From: Microbacterium arabinogalactanolyticum
GTDB taxonomy: Bacteria > Actinomycetota > Actinomycetes > Actinomycetales > Microbacteriaceae
DNA length: 64,000 nucleotides
Assembly (NCBI RefSeq): GCF_030268005.1
Contig: NZ_BRZC01000002.1
Coordinates: forward strand, 310,001-374,000
Direction of reading: 5' to 3'
Positions 20,298-28,812 of the stretch are shown piece by piece. Position 1 is the stretch's first letter. Every line of letters starts with the position of its first letter. Both the position numbers and the translations under genes were made by a program. The notes beneath the pieces are model-generated. The model had not been told where the DNA came from. It searched no databases and saw only the letters and a list, made by a program, of their open reading frames with translations.

Positions 20298-20843
20298 ATG
20301 AGCATCGCAGCCACGGCATCCGTCCTCGCCCTCTCCGACCGCGCACCGCAGCTGGCGGAGGACTCCTTCGTGGCGGACGGCGCCCGCATCGTCGGGGCCG
20401 TCACCCTGGGCTCGCGCGCCAGCGTCTGGTACAACGCCGTGCTGCGCGGGGACTCCGCCCCGATCATGGTCGGCGCGGACAGCAACGTGCAGGACAACGT
20501 GTCCGTGCACGTCGACAGCGGACATGGCGTGCAGATCGGCGAACGCGTCTCGATCGGACACAACGCCGTCGTCCACGGCTGCACGATCGGTGACGGCTCG
20601 CTCATCGGGATGGGCGCGGTCGTGCTCAGCGGTGCGGTGATCGGCCGCGGATGCCTGGTGGCGGGCGGCGCGGTGGTCCTCGGCGGCACCGAGGTGCCGG
20701 ACGGCTCGCTGGTCGCCGGCGTCCCGGCGAAGGTGCGCCGCGCACTGACCGACGAGGAGCGCCAGGGGCTCATCGCCAACGCCGAGATCTACCTCGGCCA
20801 CATCGACACGCATGCGGCGGCTGATTCCCGCCACCCATCGTGA
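20298..20843 (+). CDS. Gamma carbonic anhydrase-like hexapeptide-repeat protein
   Basis: 181 residues, a left-handed beta helix built from hexapeptide repeats (VGAVTLGSRASVWYNAVLRGD, VQDNVSVHVD, IGHNAVVHGCTIGDGSLIGMGAVVLSGAVIG). The zinc His residues are expected in the VHVD and GHNAVVHGC segments. Family members are carbonic anhydrases or acyl/acetyl transferase relatives (PaaY/YrdA); activity is not certain. Leaderless: TAGTCT seven bases before the ATG. Its stop overlaps the GTG of the next gene. Confidence 0.88.
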   Translation: MSIAATASVLALSDRAPQLAEDSFVADGARIVGAVTLGSRASVWYNAVLRGDSAPIMVGADSNVQDNVSVHVDSGHGVQIGERVSIGHNAVVHGCTIGDGSLIGMGAVVLSGAVIGRGCLVAGGAVVLGGTEVPDGSLVAGVPAKVRRALTDEERQGLIANAEIYLGHIDTHAAADSRHPS

Positions 20844-21871
20844 GCGGCGCACGACGCGCCGTGCGGCGGTCCGAGCGCGGGGACGGGGACAGGTCGTCCG
20901 CGAGTCCACGGGGCGGACAGGTCGCGTTCGTCGTGCGGCGGGTCGCCCGGGGGTTCTTTCGGACGACGGCGCCGGATGCGGCCGCCGGCCTGACCTTCTA
21001 CGCGGTGCTGGCCCTCATCCCGGCGCTGGTGGCCGCGTTCTCGCTGATCGGGATGGTCGGGAGCAGAGGGGACGGCGTGCGTGCCGTGCTCGACGTGGCG
21101 AAGGACGTGCTCGCGCCCGCCGCGCTCGTCGGCATCGGCCGAGCGCTGGAGAAGGTGGCGTCGCTCGGCGGCTCGGGCTGGGTGCTGGTGCTGTCGCTGC
21201 TCCTCGCCCTCTGGTCCGTCGCGCGCTACGTGACGGCGCTCGGCCGTGCGATCAACCGGATCTACGGCGTGCCCGAGGGGAGGGTGCTGTGGAAGGCGAA
21301 GCCGATCCACCTGCTGGTCACGCTCGCGGTGTTCGCCCTGGTGGCGCTGGCCGCCGTGATCGCGGGGCTCAGCCGACCGCTCGCCGAGTCCCTGGGACGG
21401 GCGCTGGGAGCCGGGGAGGTGGCGCTGAGCGTGTGGGCGGTGGCCCGCTGGCCTGCGCTGGTCCTGGTGATCGTCCTCGTGATCGCCGTGCTCTACTACT
21501 TCGCGCCGAACATCGCCCACGCGCACTTCCGCCTGGTCAGCATCGGTGCGGCGGTGGCGGTGCTGGTCTTCGCGCTGGCGTCGTTCGGGTTCGAGTACTA
21601 CGTCGCCGCTGTGGCGCACTACGACTGGATCTACGGGTCGTTCGCCGGGATCATCATCTTCCTCGTGTGGCTGTGGATCGGGAACATGGCGCTCCTGCTC
21701 GGGGCGCTGGTCGACGCAGAACTGGAGCGCCTCCGTGAGCTGCGTGCCGGACGTCCCGCGGAGCGTGAGCTGCAGGTCGAACTGCGCGACACCACCAGGA
21801 TGGAGCGGAACGCCGTGAACGACCTCCGGGACGAGCGCGAGGCCCGCCGATTCCGGCGCTCCCGGCGTTGA
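20840..21871 (+). CDS. YihY/BrkB-family inner membrane protein
   Basis: 343 residues. After a basic N-terminus of about 40 residues come six hydrophobic helices (for example GLTFYAVLALIPALVAAFSLIG and WLWIGNMALLLGALVDAEL). ASFGFEYYVAAVAHYDWIYGSFAGIIIFLVWLW is the conserved YihY C-terminal block. The tail is charged and cytoplasmic. Function is not established; the old RNase BN label is wrong. GTG start overlapping the upstream stop, so translationally coupled. Confidence 0.88.
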   Translation: MSGARRAVRRSERGDGDRSSASPRGGQVAFVVRRVARGFFRTTAPDAAAGLTFYAVLALIPALVAAFSLIGMVGSRGDGVRAVLDVAKDVLAPAALVGIGRALEKVASLGGSGWVLVLSLLLALWSVARYVTALGRAINRIYGVPEGRVLWKAKPIHLLVTLAVFALVALAAVIAGLSRPLAESLGRALGAGEVALSVWAVARWPALVLVIVLVIAVLYYFAPNIAHAHFRLVSIGAAVAVLVFALASFGFEYYVAAVAHYDWIYGSFAGIIIFLVWLWIGNMALLLGALVDAELERLRELRAGRPAERELQVELRDTTRMERNAVNDLRDEREARRFRRSRR

Positions 21872-21923
21872 CATCGTCCGAGGACGATGCGCGCGGTGCA
21901 GCACCGGTAGGCTGGTGCTCTAC

Positions 21924-21997
21924 GGGGCGGTGGCCAAGCTGGTGAAGGCAGTGGGCTCATAACCCAACGATCGCGGGTTCAAGTCCCGCCCGCCCTA
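21924..21997 (+). tRNA. tRNA-Met (CAT)
   Basis: Cloverleaf reads well: acceptor GGGGCGG / CCGCCCT (G-U at the end), D arm GCC/GGC, anticodon loop CTCATAA giving CAT, T arm GCGGG-TTCAAGT-CCCGC, discriminator A. CCA is not encoded. It lacks the initiator features (unpaired 1-72, three G-C pairs in exact initiator context), so an elongator is likelier; a lysidine-modified tRNA-Ile2 with CAT cannot be ruled out. TAGGCT at 21908-21913 is a suitable -10 box. Confidence 0.9.
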
Positions 21998-22093
21998 CCG
22001 ACATCGGCTTCTCTCCACCGCATGTGCACGCGGTTCCGAGAGGAGCGTCCATGGCTGCGGGCGACCGTTTTGCGGTCCCCTACGATGGGCGAC

Positions 22094-23158
22094 ATGGGCT
22101 GGGAAGGGAGGGCCATGCGGCCGTCGATCGAGGTCCGCACGGCGAGACGGTTCTGGGTCATCGGAGGGCTCGTGGCGGCATTGGCTCTCACGGGCTGCTC
22201 GTCACCGCTCGACGTCTCCGCGGCGGAGCGTGCGGTGGCGGCGACGTGCGAGGCGCTGGAGCCGCTGCCCGGCGTGAGCACGGCGTCGTGCGTGGTCGAT
22301 GACGGCGGGTTCGATGCCGGCATCAGGCGGAGGACGGCGGTGGAGCTCGAGGACGGGGCCACGGCCGAGCAGGCCCGCACCCTCGTCGCCGCCTGGTTGT
22401 CGTCAGAGCCCGGCGGGGCGGAGGAGTACGCGATCCAGGGCTCGCGTGCGACACCCTTGCAGGTGACCGTGTCGGGACGCAGCGAGGCCTCGTTCTCGGT
22501 TGCTCCCGGCGCACCAGCCCCGAGCGTCGCGTTCGTGCAGGAGTGGCTGGGACGCGCGACCCGGGGAGTGCCGATCGTCGCATCCGTCGCCGACACTCCG
22601 CGGATCTCCATCGCCCAGGACGGGCTCTCGCCCGCGGAGCAGGCGGCGCTTCTCGACGAGTTCGGGATGCGCACGAGGAGCGACGGTCTCGTGCTGGAGA
22701 TCGGCAGCGGTTCCTCTGCGACGAACGGCGCCAGCTCCGTCGAGGCACCCATACCGGCGACGCTGTATGACGCGCTGGGGCACCTCGAGACGGTCTACCG
22801 GACCTTGTCGAACGACGATCCGGACCGCGAGCTCGCCTTCACCATGGACGCGGATCCGGTGCGGTCACCGATGCTCCGGCTCCGGGTCCCGACCGACCTG
22901 ATTCCGGCGGGCGCTCCGGGTCAGCCCGTGACCGGGACATCCGGCTGGCCGACGATCCGCGCGATCCTCGAAGCCGCGGCGCCGGGCGGTGCGGACTACG
23001 GTCTGACGATCGCTGGTCGCCCGGGCGACGTCGTCGGCGGCATCAGTACGTCCGGCTGCGCTCCAGACGTACCCGGGCCTCGCCCCAGGTACGACGATGA
23101 ACTGCAGGCCGAGTGGGCGATCATCCATGACGTCCCGGCGCCGGGCGCCTGCGAGTGA
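22094..23158 (+). CDS. Secreted lipoprotein, unknown function
   Basis: 354 residues from the ATG at 22094, which is seven bases after TACGAT; ATG 22115 with GGGAGGG as RBS is a real alternative. Signal peptide with lipobox LTGC, Cys35. The mature part has two related alpha/beta segments (AVAATCEALEPLPGVSTASCVVDDGG... and later TLYDALGHLETVYRTLS...), resembling repeated small domains seen in several actinobacterial surface lipoproteins. Four further Cys may pair. No enzyme motif visible. Confidence 0.75.
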   Translation: MGWEGRAMRPSIEVRTARRFWVIGGLVAALALTGCSSPLDVSAAERAVAATCEALEPLPGVSTASCVVDDGGFDAGIRRRTAVELEDGATAEQARTLVAAWLSSEPGGAEEYAIQGSRATPLQVTVSGRSEASFSVAPGAPAPSVAFVQEWLGRATRGVPIVASVADTPRISIAQDGLSPAEQAALLDEFGMRTRSDGLVLEIGSGSSATNGASSVEAPIPATLYDALGHLETVYRTLSNDDPDRELAFTMDADPVRSPMLRLRVPTDLIPAGAPGQPVTGTSGWPTIRAILEAAAPGGADYGLTIAGRPGDVVGGISTSGCAPDVPGPRPRYDDELQAEWAIIHDVPAPGACE

Positions 23159-23197
23159 GGCGCCCACCGCTCGGAGACGGAGAGGTCTGATCGCTCC

Positions 23198-23461
23198 TCA
23201 GGGCTGCTCGTCCAGGCCGGGCGTGTCGTCCTTCCGGCCTTCGCTGTCCGCGGCGGTGCCCTGATCCGGGGTCCGGCCGTCGTCCGTGTCGGTCTGGGGG
23301 CCGCCGATCACGCCGATCCCGACCGCCTGGTGGTCCGGTTCCGGATCGTTCCGCGTGGGGGCCTTCGGCTCCTCGTCGGGCTCCTTCTCCGTGCTCGGCT
23401 CCTCCAGGTCGTCCGTGCTGGGCTGCTCTTCGTCTGCGGGTTCGTGAGTCGTCTCTGTCAT
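23198..23461 (-). CDS. Small acidic disordered protein
   Basis: 87 residues, mostly Asp/Glu/Pro/Thr with one short conserved-looking core HQAVGIGVIGGPQ. Highly acidic and probably disordered. GACACT lies six bases before the ATG, consistent with a leaderless mRNA. Similar tiny acidic proteins with a VGIGVIGGPQ core occur in Microbacteriaceae in my recollection, but no function is known. Confidence 0.55.
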   Translation of the reverse strand: MTETTHEPADEEQPSTDDLEEPSTEKEPDEEPKAPTRNDPEPDHQAVGIGVIGGPQTDTDDGRTPDQGTAADSEGRKDDTPGLDEQP

Positions 23462-23660
23462 GGGGCGAGTGTCGCGCGAGAGACCCGATGCGGGAAGCGC
23501 CTTGACAGGACGGTGTCCGACCGTCCGTCAGGCCTCGTCGACAGGCTATGCGGGTGGCGCGCATCCCGCACCGGGGTTGACGCCACGCATCCGCAGCCCC
23601 CTACCGTGGGAGACCACCAGGAGGGATCCTGGAGGTCAGGACGAGGGAAGGAGCGGGCAC

Positions 23661-23867
23661 ATGAACGGCAGGACGGACGACGAGCTCTCCGGCCAGGCAG
23701 CCGAAGGAGACCGTCTGGAGCAGGACAGGGATCACTGGGACGAGCCGGACGATCCGGAGCGGACCGCGTCGCCGGCGCTCCCGGACGGCGTCGAGGCCGA
23801 TCCTGCGGACGTCGCCGAGCAGTCCGTGGACGTCCCCGACGACGCCGAGGACGAGCGCGAGCTCTGA
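23661..23867 (+). CDS. Small acidic disordered protein
   Basis: 68 residues, 40 per cent charged, strongly acidic, no hydrophobic core. The ATG at 23661 has a good RBS (AAGGAG at 23648-23653, seven bases away), so the longer in-frame reading from 23460 is rejected. It is divergent from the other small acidic protein across about 200 bases. Function unknown. Confidence 0.55.
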   Translation: MNGRTDDELSGQAAEGDRLEQDRDHWDEPDDPERTASPALPDGVEADPADVAEQSVDVPDDAEDEREL

Positions 23868-23882
23868 GTCGCGGACCGGGGG

Positions 23883-25136
23883 TCAGCGCACGCGGCGCCC
23901 GTGCGCGAGATCGATGAGGTGCTCCAGGACGGGCCCGCCGCGGAGTCCGTTGTGCTCGTGCTCGCTGGTGACCCACGGGGTCACGCCGGGCAGCAGCCGG
24001 GCGGTCTCGAGCGAGAACTCCATCGGCACGTACACGTCGTTGACGTAGACGGCGGCGGCTCCTCGCGCATCGGATGCCTCGAGTGCGGCGCGGTCGTAGA
24101 TCCTCGGCCACTCGTGCTCGGCGAGCGCCAGCGCCACGTCGCGCCACGGCTGGAACGCGGGAACCGTCTCCGTCCACTCCTGGCGCACGTGCTCACCCGT
24201 GAACAGCGATGTGTCCTCGACGAAGTCGGCCGGCTCCACCCGTTCGGCGGACCAGCGGGTGACGTGCCCCGAGGCGTAGCTGGACTCGTGGAAGACGAAG
24301 TACAGCGGATTGCGGCCGTCGAACGGCATGGCCGCGGCGAGGTCGTACCGGAAGGCGTTCGACGCAGGGTCCAGCTCCAGCAGTGACCAGACCGTCTGCC
24401 AGCCGTCGTTGGTGCCCAGCGCCGAGCCGAACGAGCGCAGGCGCGAGGGGGAGACCACCTCGCCGCCGGGCAGCACGATGCCGCCGGATGCCGCGAGGTC
24501 GACCAACCGGCGCATGCGGTCGCGGTGCTCGGGGAAGCGCCGGTAGTAGCGCTCCGAGGCGTCTCGCATCTTGTCGTAGCAGAGCGCGTACACCTCGTCC
24601 GGGGTGCGGTCGATCGTGCTGAGTCCGCCGGTGAAGTACACACGGTCGAGCGATGCGGCATCCGTCGACAGATAGGCGAGTGTGGTGAAGCCGCCGAAGG
24701 ACTGCCCGAGCACGTTCCAGGTCTCAGCGCCCAGGTGCTCGCGGACGGCTTCCGCGTCGCGCACGATCGAATCGGCGCGCAGATGCGTGAGGTGCTCGGC
24801 GACGGCATCCGATTCCCGCTCCAGATCGCGGTCTCCGACCGGCGTCGAGCGGCCGGTGCCGCGCTGGTCGAGCAGGACGACACGGTGCTCCTTGAGAGCC
24901 GCATCCAGCCAGGCGGGTGACGACGAGTTCTGGAACGCGCGCGGTGCCTCGTGGCCCGGCCCTCCCTGCAGGAAGAGCAGGTACGGCAGGTCTTCGCCGC
25001 CCTCACGGGCGACGACTGCCGCGAACACGTCGATGGTGCGGGTGTCGCTCGGGTCATCCCACACCAGCGGGACGGTGAGGGTGTGCTCCTCGATCGTCAG
25101 GCCCTGCATGCGGCGGATCGTCGTCTTCGTCGTCAT
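23883..25136 (-). CDS. Proline iminopeptidase-like alpha/beta hydrolase (peptidase S33)
   Basis: 417 residues. LLFLQGGPGHEAP is the oxyanion-hole GGPG motif, VVLLDQRGTGRSTP the S33 DQRG signature, GQSFGGFTTLAYL the nucleophile elbow, and EHEHNGL near the C-terminus holds the His. It probably removes N-terminal residues such as proline from small peptides. The ATG at 25136 overlaps the stop of the DUF262 gene (ATGA), so the two are translationally coupled; codons upstream to 25241 overlap that gene and have no start signal. Confidence 0.9.
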   Translation of the reverse strand: MTTKTTIRRMQGLTIEEHTLTVPLVWDDPSDTRTIDVFAAVVAREGGEDLPYLLFLQGGPGHEAPRAFQNSSSPAWLDAALKEHRVVLLDQRGTGRSTPVGDRDLERESDAVAEHLTHLRADSIVRDAEAVREHLGAETWNVLGQSFGGFTTLAYLSTDAASLDRVYFTGGLSTIDRTPDEVYALCYDKMRDASERYYRRFPEHRDRMRRLVDLAASGGIVLPGGEVVSPSRLRSFGSALGTNDGWQTVWSLLELDPASNAFRYDLAAAMPFDGRNPLYFVFHESSYASGHVTRWSAERVEPADFVEDTSLFTGEHVRQEWTETVPAFQPWRDVALALAEHEWPRIYDRAALEASDARGAAAVYVNDVYVPMEFSLETARLLPGVTPWVTSEHEHNGLRGGPVLEHLIDLAHGRRVR

Positions 25137-27136
25137 CACATCACGTTCCCGATGTAGGAGTACTTCACGAACACCTCTGCGGCGATGCCGGATTCCTCCA
25201 GCACCCCCTGCAGAGCGGTCATCATGTAGTTCGAGTCCCATCCCATGTAGAGATGGCAGCCCTCGGCGAGGGTGTCCCAGTGGCCCTTCCAGGCCATCGA
25301 CTCGTACAGCGGTCCGCCGTGGCGCGCGCTGTAGGCGAGGGCGGCCGGACGGTCATCGGTCCAGGCGCGCCGGAAGACGCGGTTGAACAGCGCCTTGACG
25401 TCCTTGACCTCCCAGTGCTCGCCGCGGTACTCGCAGTAGTCGAACTCGCGATCCCAGCCGGCCGGCCATCCGCGCCGGCGCACGGCGTCCAGCACCGGTG
25501 TCAGGCCGTCGTCGTCGATCTCGCCGACGTCGGGGCGTGCCCAGATGCGCACCAGCTCCGCCGAGAGCCGCACGGTCCGCGCCGAGATCGCGGCGGTGCC
25601 CCAGGCGGCGACATCCGCCAGCTCGCGCGTGGCGGGAACGGCGCTGCGGGCGTAGGCCTGGTCGCGCTTGTCGGGGAAGGATGCCCCGAACACGCGCATG
25701 GTGAGCGATTCCTCGAGCAGAGTGAGGTTGCCGAGCGTCGGGGACAGCGCGCGGTGGCTGTTCTGCTCGTCCTCGCTGTACTCGGTCCACGGGCGGATGC
25801 CGTCGCCGCTCCACGTGGTGGCGGGCACCGGCGGCACGATCGCCTCGACGTCGAAGTCGGTGACGTCCTGGACGCCCTCGATGCGGCCGAGCACGTATGC
25901 CGGGTGGGGGAGCTCGCCGTACTTGAGCACGGCGCTGACGCGCTCGTCAGATGGGGTGATCCGGGCGATCGCGCGCATGAGGGACTCCCGGCCCTGCGCG
26001 CGGGCGCGGCAGAGTCGGGCGATCAGGCGGTCGGTGGGCAGCCCGACGATGGCGCGGCGCAGGAACAGCGCCTGCACCCACTCGAGCACCTCGATCAGCT
26101 CCTCGCGGCTGATCAGCCCGCGTCGATGGTCGCCGTAGGCGCTCATCACCAGCGGATAGGAGGTGCGCCCGAACGTGTTCACGTGCTCCAGCTGCAGCCG
26201 GATGCCGTCGTCCGGCTCTCCTGAGGGGTCCAGCAGGATGCCGTAGATCTCGGCGTACTCGCGCCAGAGGCCGGCATCCGCGCGCAGGTGCTCGACGTCC
26301 AGGCGGGGGAACGACCCGCGGAAAGCGGCGTACACGCCGTGCTCGCCGGCGGCGTCGATCTCGCGGCCCATCGTCATCATCAGGTAGTGCCGCCAGAACG
26401 CGCCGATGGTCTCCCCGGTGTGCCGCTCGATCGGCAGCCAGAACCGCTCCTCGACGTCGAGCTGCTCCGCGTGCGAGAGGCCCATCAGGATGTAGTTGTG
26501 GATCAGCTCGTGGTCCCGCAGCGGCTGGCCGGTGGAGTTCAGGCTCTCGAAGATCTGCTGCGCGTTGGCCGAGGAGCCGAGCGTGATCGAGACGTGCTCG
26601 AGTCGCTGGAGGCCCTGCCAGATGCCTGCGGCCTCGTCGGCGTGCACCTGGCTGCGGAAGAACGCGTAGTTGTCGTCGAAGCGCGACTCCCGGTCGCCGT
26701 CGTCGCGTCGGTCCAGGACCACGGACTCGTAGAGATCGGCCCACGCATGGTGCGGGCGCAGCTTGGTGCGCGAAGCGTCATCCGCGCGCACCAGGACCCG
26801 CTCCAGATCCGATGCCATCACCGGGTCGGTCTCGCGGATGGTGTGGTGCAGAGCCGCGATCAGCAGCATGATCGTGGTCACGCGCTGCTGTCCGTCGATC
26901 AGCACCAGATCTCCGCCGGCGGCGTCCTCGGCCGACAGGATCGACCCGATGAAATGCCGGTGATCGGTCCCTTCGCCCGCGACGGTTCGGACATCGGAGA
27001 GCAGCTTCTCGCAGGCGCCGATGTCCCAGCGGTACTGGCGCTGATACACCGGGACGACGATGTTGGTCGTGGGGGCTGCGAGCCATTCGATGGTGCCCGT
27101 CGCGGTCGCGTCGACATTGGTCGCCGTTGCCATCAC
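25136..27136 (-). CDS. DUF262 (GmrSD-like) protein with degenerate DUF1524 nuclease motif
   Basis: 666 residues. Residues 1-220 are a DUF262 domain: PVYQRQYRWD at 29-38, HFIGSIL at 61-67, IDGQQRVTT at 80-88 (the nucleotide-binding ParB-like motif) and FESLNSTGQPL at 196-206. Residues about 405-535 align with DUF1524, the His-Me finger domain of GmrSD, SspE and BrxU, with GNLTLL at 469-474. The usual EHI.P motif reads EAIVPP (431-436): the catalytic His is Ala432. A further 120-residue C-terminal domain is unrecognised. Start GTG 27136 or ATG 27133, RBS GGAGG. It is isolated from other defence genes. Confidence 0.85.
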   Translation of the reverse strand: MMATATNVDATATGTIEWLAAPTTNIVVPVYQRQYRWDIGACEKLLSDVRTVAGEGTDHRHFIGSILSAEDAAGGDLVLIDGQQRVTTIMLLIAALHHTIRETDPVMASDLERVLVRADDASRTKLRPHHAWADLYESVVLDRRDDGDRESRFDDNYAFFRSQVHADEAAGIWQGLQRLEHVSITLGSSANAQQIFESLNSTGQPLRDHELIHNYILMGLSHAEQLDVEERFWLPIERHTGETIGAFWRHYLMMTMGREIDAAGEHGVYAAFRGSFPRLDVEHLRADAGLWREYAEIYGILLDPSGEPDDGIRLQLEHVNTFGRTSYPLVMSAYGDHRRGLISREELIEVLEWVQALFLRRAIVGLPTDRLIARLCRARAQGRESLMRAIARITPSDERVSAVLKYGELPHPAYVLGRIEGVQDVTDFDVEAIVPPVPATTWSGDGIRPWTEYSEDEQNSHRALSPTLGNLTLLEESLTMRVFGASFPDKRDQAYARSAVPATRELADVAAWGTAAISARTVRLSAELVRIWARPDVGEIDDDGLTPVLDAVRRRGWPAGWDREFDYCEYRGEHWEVKDVKALFNRVFRRAWTDDRPAALAYSARHGGPLYESMAWKGHWDTLAEGCHLYMGWDSNYMMTALQGVLEESGIAAEVFVKYSYIGNVM

Positions 27137-27234
27137 TGCGTGAATCCTCCGATCAGCGGGCAGATGAACGCTGCCGGGACGAGTCTAGTCCGGCCCGATT
27201 TTCTCCGGTCGGCCTCTGGGGCGTGTTCAGGAGC

Positions 27235-27253
27235 CCGATGTAGGCTTACCTAA
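27235..27253. promoter_or_regulatory. Possible DtxR/IdeR-type iron box, one good half
   Basis: TAGGCTTACCTAA at 27241-27253 matches the right 13 bases of the DtxR/IdeR consensus TTAGGTTAGGCTAACCTAA at 12 positions; the left six bases do not match. It lies 41 bases before the oxygenase-like ATG. Binding is an inference from the half-site. Confidence 0.35.
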
Positions 27254-27293
27254 GTAGGGCCTGTTAAAACGTGCTGGCCCGCTACGAAAGGAC

Positions 27294-28079
27294 ATGACTC
27301 GGATCATGGGATACATCAAGTCCGAAGCCCTCGAGGAAAAGGGATTCGTCATCCTCGACAGCTACGCCCAGGAACTCGACCCCAAGGAGTGGCTGGACCT
27401 GGAGTACAACGACTGGAAGTCCTCGGGTGACACCCGCTTCGCTCCGCTTGCGAGCGCCAAGGGCGAGATCGAGTGCAACGGCTTCTGGAACCACAAGCCG
27501 CCGCGCACCGACAAGGACGGCGTCTGGATCGACTCGCAGGTCGAGAAGGCTCCCAACCTGACCCGCCGGGCCAAGGAGCCGGGTGCGAACGTCGGCCGCT
27601 GCCGCGTGATCGAGCTGCAGCCCACGCCCTACGGCGACTGCCTCTACAACCTCCACCAGGACGACAACAACCGCCTCAACCCGGACGGCACCGGCTGGGT
27701 CGTGCGCGGCTTCTTCAACCTGACCGACGACAAGGACAGCTTCTTCGTCCTGCGCGAGAACCGCACCGACCCCCAGGGCGAGGTGCGCATCGCGCTGCCC
27801 GCCGGCGCGCAGCTGATCATCGACACGCAGCGCCTGTGGCACGCCACCACGCACAACGGCACCGAGCCGCGCTACAACCTGATCACCTCGTGGACCTCGG
27901 GTCCGGAGCTGGACGCCTACATCGAGAAGTACCACGGCACCGACCAGCACACCCAGTTCGAGGTTCCGCAGGACGTGCTCGAGCACGGCTACGCCGAGCA
28001 GGCCCGCAAGGACGCCGCCCGTGCCGCCTACTACGCGGCCAAGGGCCAGCAGGCCAAGCTCGCCATGAGCGAGGCCTGA
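27294..28079 (+). CDS. 2OG-Fe(II) oxygenase-like protein
   Basis: 261 residues. The iron site of double-stranded beta-helix dioxygenases can be read: His121-x-Asp123 in NLHQDDNNR, distal His183 in RLWHATTH, and Arg193 in EPRYNLI as the 2-oxoglutarate anchor. An Ala/Lys-rich helix ends the protein. No signal peptide. Third positions are almost all C or G, and codon choice looks like that of a highly expressed gene. Start is uncertain: ATG 27294 has AAAGGA too close, ATG 27306 is at a longer distance. Substrate unknown. Confidence 0.7.
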   Translation: MTRIMGYIKSEALEEKGFVILDSYAQELDPKEWLDLEYNDWKSSGDTRFAPLASAKGEIECNGFWNHKPPRTDKDGVWIDSQVEKAPNLTRRAKEPGANVGRCRVIELQPTPYGDCLYNLHQDDNNRLNPDGTGWVVRGFFNLTDDKDSFFVLRENRTDPQGEVRIALPAGAQLIIDTQRLWHATTHNGTEPRYNLITSWTSGPELDAYIEKYHGTDQHTQFEVPQDVLEHGYAEQARKDAARAAYYAAKGQQAKLAMSEA

Positions 28080-28100
28080 GTCCCCGCATCCGCATCGCAG

Positions 28101-28130
28101 CGGCCCCGGGTCCCTCGCGGACCGGGGCCG
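28101..28130 (+). terminator. Terminator after the oxygenase-like gene
   Basis: CGGCCCCGGGTCC / GGACCGGGGCCG stem with one bulged base and a five-base loop, 21 bases after the stop. Confidence 0.7.
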
Positions 28131-28156
28131 TTGCCGCATCCGGGGGAATCACATGC

Positions 28157-28185
28157 TTGTCATTCCCCGGGATCTGGGCGATAAT
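28157..28185 (+). promoter_or_regulatory. Promoter of the DUF3145 gene
   Basis: TTGTCA (28157-28162) and GATAAT (28180-28185) are spaced by exactly 17 bases, one of the few sigma-70-like pairs in the window with both boxes clear. An imperfect palindrome, CCGGGGGAAT ... ATTCCCCGGG (about 28139-28172), spans the -35 box and could be an operator. Confidence 0.6.
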
Positions 28186-28263
28186 CGCCTCATAACCGCA
28201 TAGCTCGCCGAGGTTCTTCGGTCAGGTCGTAGGGGAAGACGCACCTGATGAAACGGAGAGATC

Positions 28264-28767
28264 ATGGCGACGGGATACGCACGCGGAGTGGTGTACGTCC
28301 ACTCCGCCCCACGCGCGCTCTGCCCGCACCTCGAATGGGCGGTCGGACGCGCTATCGGTCGCGCCGTCAGTTTCGACTGGAGCGATCAGCCGGTGCAGTC
28401 GGGCACCCGACGCGCCGAGTTCTACTGGGACGGGCCGGTCGGCACAGGCTCCGCCATCGCGACGGCCATCCGCGGCTGGGAGCACCTGCGCTTCGAGGTC
28501 TCCGAGGACCCGACGGCCGGGAACGACGGCGGTCGCTGGATGCACACGCCCGACCTCGGCATCCACTACGCGCAGACCGACTCCGCGGGCAATGTGGTGA
28601 TCGGCGAGGACCGCATCCGCTACGCGATGGAGATCGCGGCGGGCAGCATGGTCGAGCTGCAGCGGGAGCTCGACGTCGCCCTCGGTGCCGCGTGGGACGA
28701 GGAGCTGGAGCCCTTCCGCCACGCCGGCGACGATGCGCGTGTCGTGTGGCTCCACAAGGTGGGGTAG
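28264..28767 (+). CDS. DUF3145 domain protein
   Basis: 167 residues, the full usual length. MATGYARGVVYVHSAPRALCPHLEWAVG and VSFDWSDQPVQSGTRRAEFYW are the family's conserved N-terminal blocks; the C-terminal helix MVELQRELDVALGAAWDEELEPFRHA follows. DUF3145 is confined to actinobacteria and has no known function. RBS GGAGA six bases before the ATG; leader of about 70 bases from the promoter at 28157-28185. Confidence 0.92.
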   Translation: MATGYARGVVYVHSAPRALCPHLEWAVGRAIGRAVSFDWSDQPVQSGTRRAEFYWDGPVGTGSAIATAIRGWEHLRFEVSEDPTAGNDGGRWMHTPDLGIHYAQTDSAGNVVIGEDRIRYAMEIAAGSMVELQRELDVALGAAWDEELEPFRHAGDDARVVWLHKVG

Positions 28768-28812
28768 CCGCTCCGCTGGTGGGTCGGGTAGCCGCGCGAC
28801 CCAGAGACGTGC

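Noticed and set aside
21868..21913. TTGACA at 21868-21873 as -35 box for the tRNA-Met promoter
   Set aside because: It is 34 bases from the TAGGCT box, twice the allowed spacing, and lies at the end of the YihY gene.
25136..27136. DUF262 gene as an active type IV restriction system or defence island
   Set aside because: The nuclease His is missing and there are no neighbouring defence, methylase or mobile genes.
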